DNA from: an uncultured Clostridia bacterium
GTDB taxonomy: Bacteria > Bacillota > Clostridia > TANB77 > CAG-508
Length of the DNA stretch: 12,081 nt
Assembly (NCBI GenBank): GCA_944393455.1
Contig: CALYAH010000102.1
Span: 1-12,081 of the forward strand
Direction of reading: 5' to 3'
A program made the position numbers and the translations under genes. Position 1 is the stretch's first letter, and each line of letters begins with the position of its first letter. The notes beneath the pieces were generated by a model. That model had not been told where the DNA came from. It saw nothing but the letters and a program-made list of their open reading frames with translations, and ran no database searches. Below, in pieces: positions 6,861 through 12,081 of the stretch.

Positions 6861-8873
6861 TTATATATTTTTTTCTGCTTGTTTTATCTCTGAATCAAAT
6901 TCAAAAACATTAACGGTTTTAATACTAATTTTTGAAAACTCATCTGTTTCGTCTTCAAAATTAACTATTTTAAATGTTGACTTTTCTTTTAATTTTAAAT
7001 CCAACTTTGTTATATCTACTAAAATTTTAGTCGACAAGTCTTGACCCACTGGTAATGTTTTATTCTGATTATCATAGAATATACAGTTAGTATAACTAAT
7101 TGCATTAGCTCCTTCTTTTAAGTTAATTTTATAAAAGTTAATCCTATTTTTTTCACCTTTTATTGCTTCTTCTATTTCTTTTTCAGGATTAATGTTAAAT
7201 ACATTAATTTTCCTATCATCTAGTTTATCTTCTACAATTGCTTTATATACTGGTAAACTTTCTGGTACTACAACTTTATTTAAGGCTTCCTTGATACTTG
7301 CAATTATATTCTCTAAAGATAGTTTAAAACCGATTTGTTTAGTATTTTTACTTATATCTAATATCTTAAATTTATCTTTTGCTAATTCTCTATGTGTCTT
7401 ATTTTTAATTTTTGAAATTCTACTATCTTGTATAATTCCTCCAAAAACGTCAAATTCTTCTTCCATCAAAGTTTTTTCTTCAATTGCCTCTTTTTTTAAT
7501 TCTTTAAGAAGATTTTCTATGTCTTTTGGCACACATTCATTTGTTCTTATTTTATTTAAAATTTCTAAATTTTTAGTTGTTGCAATATAAATACTATCTG
7601 TTTCTTCTTTATTTAAATTTTTTCTTTGTATTTTGTCCATCTTTTTACCAAAATCTTCTAAATCTTCTTCATAATCAAAAGTTTTTGTTATTTTCTTTAT
7701 TATGTTTATTTCTTCCGCTTCTCCTTCTGGTAATGTTGCCATTTCGTCTTTATTACTATATTTCCAATATTCAAATATACTCTTCTTGTGACTATCAATT
7801 TCTTCTATAAAAGCTGTTGCATTTTCTATTTTCTTTTGCATGTTTTTATTTTTTAATTTTAAACTATTTATGTCCATTAGAAGATTTTTAAGTTCGTTTT
7901 CTTGCAGAGCAATTATCTTGTATAATTCAACTAATTCTTCTATTGTATAGTTTTGTTTTTTCTTTCTTTTAATATTTACAATTGGCTTATCAGATGTTTT
8001 TTCTTCATTTGGCTCTTCCAATTTTTGTTTGTTATTATTTTTTATTTTGTTCTTATTGTTTTTCTTACTATATTTAAAATAATATTTAAATTTACCAAAA
8101 AACGTTTTTTTACACTCTAAAAAAGTTGAAATTTGCTTTTCTTTTGCTAAATATTCTATCTCTTGTTTTGCTATTTCTATTTTTAAATTTTTTAGTTTTT
8201 CGTTATTTTCTGCAATTAGTTCTTGTGCAACTTTTTGCTTTTTTTCTCCTATGCTATACTCCTCGTTAACCCAATCTACTATATTAGCATATTCTATTTT
8301 CCTATCTTCCAAGCTAAATTCAATTTCTCCACCTTTATTAATATTAGTCTTGAATTTAAAATAGTCTGGTAACTCTGTTTGTAATACAAACATTGCTTTT
8401 AGCAATTTATAAAATTGTTTTGCTTCTGTTAGTGATTCTAATTTTATTTTATATGGACTTCTTACTTTTTGGTAAACTTCCGTTTCTCCAATAATATGTA
8501 TACTTAAATTATCACTTTTATCATATACTTCATAAATTAGAGGCCAATCTTTTGTGAATAACCATAAGTAATTTTCTATATCTTCAAATTCTAATCTTCT
8601 TAAATATTCTTCACTATACCCTACATTTCTAATTGGTACAAATATTTTTCCCGTTCTTTTCCTTTCAATTTGTTTCTTTAATAAAAAGAAAAAAGTAGAA
8701 TAGTCAGAATCTTCTGTTGGAACTAGCATAAAATATTGATCTGTGTTTTCAGAATAGTAGATTTGCCACAAATAGTTATATTGATATTTTACTTTAAATG
8801 GTATTTTCTTATTTAATTTTATCTGTTCTTGCCCAATTTTTTCTACTTCACTTATTTTAAATTGATTTAACAT
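6861..8873 (-). CDS. Downstream open part (670 aa) of the interrupted coiled-coil protein
   Basis: I do not recognise a characterised family. The fragment is soluble, with no membrane segment or signal peptide. Residues 1-205 look like a compact mixed alpha/beta domain with several Trp/Tyr-rich stretches (YLWQIYY, YLWLFTKDWPLIYEVYD). Residues ~207-250 and ~310-360 are predicted coiled coils (heptad-like Leu/Ile with many Lys/Glu). Between them is a very basic Lys/Asn-rich linker (~254-285). The last ~200 residues again look globular. If the upstream stop is real, this part would need readthrough, or reinitiation without a visible ribosome binding site. A structural or scaffolding role is only a guess. 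Confidence 0.6.
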   Translation of the reverse strand: MLNQFKISEVEKIGQEQIKLNKKIPFKVKYQYNYLWQIYYSENTDQYFMLVPTEDSDYSTFFFLLKKQIERKRTGKIFVPIRNVGYSEEYLRRLEFEDIENYLWLFTKDWPLIYEVYDKSDNLSIHIIGETEVYQKVRSPYKIKLESLTEAKQFYKLLKAMFVLQTELPDYFKFKTNINKGGEIEFSLEDRKIEYANIVDWVNEEYSIGEKKQKVAQELIAENNEKLKNLKIEIAKQEIEYLAKEKQISTFLECKKTFFGKFKYYFKYSKKNNKNKIKNNNKQKLEEPNEEKTSDKPIVNIKRKKKQNYTIEELVELYKIIALQENELKNLLMDINSLKLKNKNMQKKIENATAFIEEIDSHKKSIFEYWKYSNKDEMATLPEGEAEEINIIKKITKTFDYEEDLEDFGKKMDKIQRKNLNKEETDSIYIATTKNLEILNKIRTNECVPKDIENLLKELKKEAIEEKTLMEEEFDVFGGIIQDSRISKIKNKTHRELAKDKFKILDISKNTKQIGFKLSLENIIASIKEALNKVVVPESLPVYKAIVEDKLDDRKINVFNINPEKEIEEAIKGEKNRINFYKINLKEGANAISYTNCIFYDNQNKTLPVGQDLSTKILVDITKLDLKLKEKSTFKIVNFEDETDEFSKISIKTVNVFEFDSEIKQAEKNI

Positions 8874-8921
8874 ATTTAAAAATGTAGTGTAATTTAAAAT
8901 ATTTTCTTCACTTTCACTATC

Positions 8922-9182
8922 TTAATATTCTGCTAATGGTTTTTCTTTTTTATATTTTTCTTCTATTTCATCTAATCTATTTGTTGGAGATAACAATATC
9001 TGTATATTTTTAATTGGTATATATCTATATTGCCTGTATTGTTTTTCATCATAAAATTTAGGAATTCTGAACTCCAATGGATGATAATTAGTAATTTCTT
9101 TTGGAATATTATTTAGGTCTAATCCTAAATATTCTAATTTTTCTTTAATTCCTTGTTTTGTATCTTCTTTTTTTCTAGGCAA
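8922..9182 (-). CDS. Upstream open part (86 aa) of the interrupted coiled-coil protein
   Basis: This starts with TTG at 9182, eight bases after AAAGGAG, giving MPRKKEDTKQGIKEKLEYLG. It contains a Tyr/Arg-rich segment (YRQYRYIPIKNIQILLSP) and ends at TAA in EKYKKEKPLAEY. It most likely is the N-terminus of the long protein that continues in frame after the stop. Alone it has no recognised function. It lies 31 bases after the deacetylase gene, in the same apparent operon. Confidence 0.6.
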   Translation of the reverse strand: MPRKKEDTKQGIKEKLEYLGLDLNNIPKEITNYHPLEFRIPKFYDEKQYRQYRYIPIKNIQILLSPTNRLDEIEEKYKKEKPLAEY

Positions 9183-9213
9183 AACTGTTTCTCCTTTCTT
9201 TCTTATTTTTAGC

Positions 9214-9858
9214 TCATTTTATAATTTCATAAAAATTTTTGAATTCATATCCTTGTTCTCTTAAATACGAAATTATTTGAGGTAATGCATCTGCAGTTAC
9301 TGCTTTGTTTGGTGAATCATGCATTAATATGATAACACTATTTTTATTTTCTGTTGTTTGTTGTAATCTTGATAACTCGAATTCAATAGAAAGGTCATTT
9401 GTTTCGGCATCTCCTGTTAAGGCATTCCAGTCAACATGTAACACTTCATTTTGCTCTAGTAAGTCCTTGGCTTGGCTTTTTATCTCTGCATATTTTCCTC
9501 CTGTAAGTCCTCCTGGAAATCTAAATAAATGTGAATTATATTCCGGAACTCCAATTGCATTTTTTATAGCATCATTGCATTGATTATATTCATTCAAAAC
9601 CGCCTCTGGTGATGCATAAATTTGTTCATATATATGGGAATAACCATGGCTTGCTATATAATGACCTTCTTGATAAATTCTTTTTACAGTGTCTGGCATG
9701 ATTTTTACTCGAGAACCTAGTACAAAAAATGTTGCTTGTACATTTTCTTGTTTTAATGTATCTAATATCCTTGGTGTAATTGATGATGGTCCATCGTCAA
9801 ATGTTAAAAATGCTCTTTTGGTATCTGATTGATAAATTGTATTTATATTTTGTTTTCC
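9214..9858 (-). CDS. Catalytic NodB domain of the frameshifted polysaccharide deacetylase
   Basis: Read in its own frame from about 9858, this gives GKQNINTIYQSDTKRAFLTF and then the full NodB domain. TFDDGP carries the catalytic and metal-binding Asp pair, HGYSH the two metal-binding His, RFPGG the third motif, and DWNALTGDA and LMHDSP line the active site. The first ATG in the frame (9699) lies after the TFDDGP motif and has no ribosome binding site, so a protein starting there would lack the first catalytic motif and is unlikely to be active. Confidence 0.75.
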   Translation of the reverse strand, partial: GKQNINTIYQSDTKRAFLTFDDGPSSITPRILDTLKQENVQATFFVLGSRVKIMPDTVKRIYQEGHYIASHGYSHIYEQIYASPEAVLNEYNQCNDAIKNAIGVPEYNSHLFRFPGGLTGGKYAEIKSQAKDLLEQNEVLHVDWNALTGDAETNDLSIEFELSRLQQTTENKNSVIILMHDSPNKAVTADALPQIISYLREQGYEFKNFYEIIK

Positions 9859-10138
9859 GTGTTTCTGTTAATTTAGGAATTTTTTCTTGCTTCTGTCTTT
9901 CCAATTCTTCTGCTATTTTTGCTTGTTGTTCTTCTTCCTGACGTTTAAATTCATTTAATTGTGCCTCATATTGTTTATATACTTTATATTCTTTAACAGT
10001 TCTAATAATATAGTTACCTGTTAAAATAGCACATACAATCGCTAAAATAATTAATATTATTATAAATATTTTTCTTTTATCTATTTTTTCTTTTGTATCT
10101 ATTCTATATATATCAATCTGATATCCATCATTTACCAT
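9797..10138 (-). CDS. N-terminal anchor and stalk of the frameshifted polysaccharide deacetylase
   Basis: This 113-codon frame starts at ATG 10138 after AGAGG, 38 bases after the metG stop. Residues 1-22 are cytoplasmic and charged, 23-44 form one membrane span (IFIIILIILAIVCAIL), and 50-86 form a Glu/Gln/Lys coiled stalk. Residues 94-113 (from RKTKYKY on) are out-of-frame sequence that ends at a TGA overlapping the TTTGAC of the true deacetylase motif. The frame is genuine up to about residue 93. Confidence 0.7.
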   Translation of the reverse strand: MVNDGYQIDIYRIDTKEKIDKRKIFIIILIILAIVCAILTGNYIIRTVKEYKVYKQYEAQLNEFKRQEEEQQAKIAEELERQKQEKIPKLTETRKTKYKYNLSIRYQKSIFNI

Positions 10139-10176
10139 ATTAACATCCTCTTATACTACATTTTTTGGATTTTTTG

Positions 10177-11754
10177 TTAGCCTTTCATCACATTCTTTAT
10201 ATATTCTATTTCTTCTTCTGGATCTAACCTCATGAAAATTGGTTCACCCTTTTCAATTACTTTTGCATTCTTTATTTTATCATTTTCTTTTAATAACTTC
10301 CATACTTTTAATTCTTCGTCTTTAATTCCTATTTGTCTAAAAATATTTTCAGCTGTGTCATTCATGAATGGTTTTATCAAAATTGCGATTTTTCTTAAGT
10401 TTTCAATTAAATGATACATACAAGATTCTAGCTTTTCTTTGTTTTCTTCTTCTATTGCTAGTCCGTATGGAGTTGTTTCATCAATGTATTTATTTGTTCT
10501 TGAAATTATTGTCCATATTTCTTGTAATGCATTAGCAATTTCGCATTCTTCCATTTTTTGTTCAAATTTTTCAATTTGTTCTACTGTAAATTTTTCAAAT
10601 TCTTCGTCTACTTCATTTTGATTTCCATTATATTTTGGCACATTTCCATCAAAATATTTATTAACCATAGATACTGTTCTATTTAAAAGATTACTTAGGT
10701 CATTACATAAATCAAAATTATATCTTTCAACAAATTCTTCTGGTGTAAATAAGCCATCTTGTGCTACTGGTACTTGTCTTAATAAGAAATATCTTGTACT
10801 ATCTAGTCCATATCTGTCTATTAGTGTTTCTGGATAAATTACATTTCCTTTTGATTTAGACATTTTACCATCTTTCATCATAATCCAGTTATGAACTAAT
10901 ATTGTTTTTGGAAGTGGTAAGTCTAAAGCCATTAAGAAAATAGGCCAATAAATTAAATGAAATCTTGCAATATCTTTTCCTACTACTTGTAAATCTGCTG
11001 GCCAATATTTTTTAAATAGCGTATCATCTTCTGATAAATACCCTAAAGCTGTTAAGTAGTTAGTTAATGCGTCTACCCAAACATATATAACATGTTTTGG
11101 ATCTTTTAGCACCTTAATTCCCCAATCAAAAGAAGTTCTTGTTACACATAAATCTTCTAATCCTGGTTTTATAAAATTGTTTATCATCTCATTTTTACGA
11201 AAAGCTGGTTTTATAAAATCTGGATGTTCTTCGTAGTATTTTAAAAGTCTATCTGCATATTTTTTCATATTAAAAAAGTATGCTTCTTCTTTCATTAATT
11301 TTACTTCTCTACCACAGTCAGGACATTTTCCATTTACTAATTGTGTCTCTGTAAAATAAGTTTCACATGGTACACAGTACCATCCTTTATATTCACCTTT
11401 ATAGATATCTCCTTGTTCCATGAATCTATCAAATATTTTTTGAACAATTTTCTCATGTCGACTTTCTGTTGTTTGGATATAATCGTCATATTGTATATCC
11501 ATTTTTGCCCATAATTCTTTTGCCATAACTGCCATTTCATCGACATATTGTTTTGGGCTTTTTCCTGCCTCTTCTGCCTTCTCTTGAATTTTTTGCCCAT
11601 GTTCATCACTACCTGTTAGCATATAAGTATCTTCACCTTTTAAATTATGATACCTTTTAACACTATCTGCCAATACTTCTGTATAAGCTGTTCCTATATG
11701 GTATCTCCCACTTGGATAGTAAATTGGTGTTGTTATATAAAATTTATTATTCAT
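10177..11754 (-). CDS. metG: Methionyl-tRNA synthetase, short form
   Basis: This 525-residue class I aminoacyl-tRNA synthetase charges tRNA-Met in the cytoplasm. It has the HIGT signature (H19-T22), a zinc knuckle with C127xxC130 and C144xxC147, the KMSKS loop (297-301), the WVDALTNYLTALGY methionine-pocket segment and an alpha-helical anticodon-binding domain. It stops at EEEIEYIKNVMKG, where longer bacterial enzymes continue into an EMAP-like tRNA-binding domain. That domain is absent, and the next gene starts 38 bases later. I chose ATG 11754 (MNNKFYITTP), five bases after AAGGAGG; the adjacent ATG at 11757 is possible. A longer frame to 11823 would read through the repeat and the ribosome binding site, so I reject it. 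It heads an apparent operon with the deacetylase and the coiled-coil gene. Confidence 0.96.
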   Translation of the reverse strand: MNNKFYITTPIYYPSGRYHIGTAYTEVLADSVKRYHNLKGEDTYMLTGSDEHGQKIQEKAEEAGKSPKQYVDEMAVMAKELWAKMDIQYDDYIQTTESRHEKIVQKIFDRFMEQGDIYKGEYKGWYCVPCETYFTETQLVNGKCPDCGREVKLMKEEAYFFNMKKYADRLLKYYEEHPDFIKPAFRKNEMINNFIKPGLEDLCVTRTSFDWGIKVLKDPKHVIYVWVDALTNYLTALGYLSEDDTLFKKYWPADLQVVGKDIARFHLIYWPIFLMALDLPLPKTILVHNWIMMKDGKMSKSKGNVIYPETLIDRYGLDSTRYFLLRQVPVAQDGLFTPEEFVERYNFDLCNDLSNLLNRTVSMVNKYFDGNVPKYNGNQNEVDEEFEKFTVEQIEKFEQKMEECEIANALQEIWTIISRTNKYIDETTPYGLAIEEENKEKLESCMYHLIENLRKIAILIKPFMNDTAENIFRQIGIKDEELKVWKLLKENDKIKNAKVIEKGEPIFMRLDPEEEIEYIKNVMKG

Positions 11755-11770
11755 CATTTCCTCCTTGTTA

Positions 11771-11820
11771 TGTCCAATTGGGGACGTTTCCTTTTGGACA
11801 TTTTTGTCCATTTTGGGACA
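11771..11820. repeat. GTCC/GGAC palindromic repeat, copy B, in the metG leader
   Basis: Bases 11771-11800 are the exact reverse complement of 2876-2905. On the plus strand TGTCCAATTGGGGAC is followed by the hairpin GGACATTTTTGTCC (11796-11809) and a GGGACA half-site. It lies between the metG promoter and ribosome binding site, so it would be transcribed. The GTCC and GGAC blocks could form alternative hairpins, the last ending about six bases before AAGGAGG. Confidence 0.8.
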
Positions 11821-11850
11821 CATCTTTATTTTCCCATTTTTACTAGAAAT

Positions 11851-11879
11851 ATATTACCACTTTTTGGTCAAAATATCAA
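11851..11879 (-). promoter_or_regulatory. Putative promoter of metG
   Basis: On the minus strand TTGATA (11874-11879, five of six) and TAATAT (11851-11856, four of six) are 17 bases apart, with TG one base before the -10 (TGGTAATAT). Transcription would start near 11844, giving a leader of about 90 bases that contains the repeat. No T-box antiterminator motif is visible. Confidence 0.6.
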
Positions 11880-11893
11880 TATATTAAACATAT

Positions 11894-11933
11894 AAAAAAC
11901 AATGCTTTTAAAATAAATCTAAAGCATTGTTTT
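11894..11933 (-). terminator. Intrinsic terminator of the upstream partial gene
   Basis: AAAACAATGCTTT (11896-11908) pairs perfectly with AAAGCATTGTTTT (11921-11933) over 13 bases around a 12-base loop. On the minus strand the stem is followed by a T run. It lies a few bases after the stop codon of the partial gene and separates it from the metG promoter. Confidence 0.88.
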
Positions 11934-11939
11934 CATTTA

Positions 11940-12081
11940 TTATTTTGTTACATTCCAATTGACATTTACAATTTTTCCTTCTATAGTATTATACCAATTT
12001 TGATTCCATCCTGATGGTTGACTATCAGCTTCACAATTTATAATCATTTGGTATCTGTTACTAATAAAAGCATATTCACCA
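11940..12081 (-). CDS. C-terminal end of an unrecognised protein (partial)
   Basis: An open frame runs in from the window edge and ends at TAA (11940-11942), seven bases before a strong terminator, so it is very likely the 3' end of a real gene. The 46 visible residues include GEYAFISNRYQMIINCEAD, then a Trp/Asn-rich stretch (GWNQNWYNTIEG) and the ending VNVNWNVTK. I do not recognise the family. The Asn/Trp/Tyr-rich composition with few charges would suit a secreted or surface protein such as a pilin-like or repeat protein, but that is a guess. Confidence 0.65.
   Translation of the reverse strand, partial: GEYAFISNRYQMIINCEADSQPSGWNQNWYNTIEGKIVNVNWNVTK

Larger units (their letters stand above)
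6861..9182 (-). pseudogene. Long coiled-coil protein gene interrupted by an in-frame stop
   Basis: Two open reading frames, 9182-8922 and 8873-6861, lie in the same frame. The 16 codons between the TAA at 8922-8924 and the ATG at 8873 are open and read DSESEENILNYTTFLN, continuing smoothly from PLAEY into MLNQFKIS. The ATG at 8873 has no ribosome binding site, whereas the first frame has GGAG eight bases before a TTG start. The simplest reading is one gene of about 773 codons with a Leu codon TTA changed to TAA. It may be a true nonsense mutation, a sequence error, or a readthrough site. It follows the deacetylase by 31 bases and no intrinsic terminator follows it, so it may read into tRNA-Leu. 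Confidence 0.75.
9214..10138 (-). pseudogene. Membrane-anchored polysaccharide deacetylase gene with a one-base frameshift
   Basis: The N-terminal frame from 10138 and the catalytic frame ending at 9214 join into one protein of about 307 residues if a single base near 9859 is removed. ACA CGG then becomes ACA GGA and reads TETGKQNINTIYQSDTKRAF. The joined protein has a membrane anchor (~23-44), a Glu/Gln/Lys-rich coiled stalk (~50-86) and a complete NodB deacetylase domain. The motifs are TFDDGP, HGYSH, RFPGG, DWNALTGDA and LMHDSP, so every catalytic motif is intact. Such enzymes remove acetyl groups from peptidoglycan or other surface glycans using a metal held by Asp/His/His. Intact motifs suggest a recent frameshift or a sequence error. 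The gene follows metG by 38 bases. Confidence 0.82.

Noticed and set aside
9797..9867. Programmed ribosomal frameshift in the deacetylase gene
   Set aside because: The needed shift is +1 and there is no known slippery heptamer or downstream pseudoknot that I can see. A simple one-base insertion explains it better.
11337..11609. Second minus-strand frame inside metG
   Set aside because: It is an out-of-frame shadow of the metG catalytic region, Lys/Met-rich, with no ribosome binding site.
11755..11823. Longer metG start at 11823
   Set aside because: The extra residues are encoded by the repeat and the AAGGAGG site, and they do not resemble methionyl-tRNA synthetase. Homology begins at MNNKFYITTP.
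11758..11844. T-box or SAM riboswitch in the metG leader
   Set aside because: The leader is too short, shows no T-box antiterminator sequence or SAM-box motif, and has no leader terminator.
11647..11895. Plus-strand 82-codon frame over the metG start and repeat
   Set aside because: It is antisense to metG, reads through the repeat, and has no credible ribosome binding site or protein similarity.

Overview
The window is very AT-rich and every supported gene lies on the minus strand, so transcription runs from position 12081 towards 1. Strong AGGAGG-type ribosome binding sites, sigma-A-like promoters, Lys/Asn/Ile-rich proteins, a RemA homologue, a CDP-glycerol transferase and an anaerobic rubrerythrin point to a low-GC Firmicute, most likely an uncultured, possibly gut-associated, member of the Clostridia. 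The taxonomy is inferred from gene content and composition only.

Layout in transcription order. (1) 12081-11940: the C-terminal end of an unrecognised gene, followed by an intrinsic terminator. (2) 11879-6861: a promoter and a repeat-containing leader drive metG (methionyl-tRNA synthetase, without the C-terminal tRNA-binding domain), then a membrane-anchored polysaccharide deacetylase gene, then a long coiled-coil gene of unknown function. The last two are each interrupted. The deacetylase carries a one-base frameshift near 9859, and the long gene carries an in-frame TAA at 8922-8924. (3) 6842-6649: tRNA-Leu(CAA) with its own promoter and terminator. (4) 6623-5284: a serpin with an N-terminal membrane anchor, with a GTG start and its own promoter. 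(5) 5272-4554: rubrerythrin with a near-consensus promoter, an inverted repeat at the start of its transcript, and a terminator. (6) 4522-2906: a TagB/TagF-like CDP-glycerol glycerophosphotransferase. (7) 2734-1: a promoter and a tight operon rsmE - membrane protein with a Lys-rich tail - yicC - remA - start of the next gene (probably gmk). The yicC-remA-gmk order is conserved in Firmicutes.

Two copies of a GTCC/GGAC hairpin repeat lie about 8.9 kb apart in opposite orientation. One abuts the stop codon of the glycerophosphotransferase gene and the other fills the metG leader. They share 30 identical bases and resemble REP-like palindromic repeats; no transposase is visible in the window.

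Several genes concern the cell surface (glycerophosphotransferase, deacetylase, anchored serpin) or stress (rubrerythrin). The remainder is RNA and translation housekeeping (metG, tRNA-Leu, rsmE, yicC). I see no CRISPR array, prophage or defence system. The most notable points are the two interrupted genes, the inverted repeat pair, the anchored serpin and the Lys-rich membrane protein.
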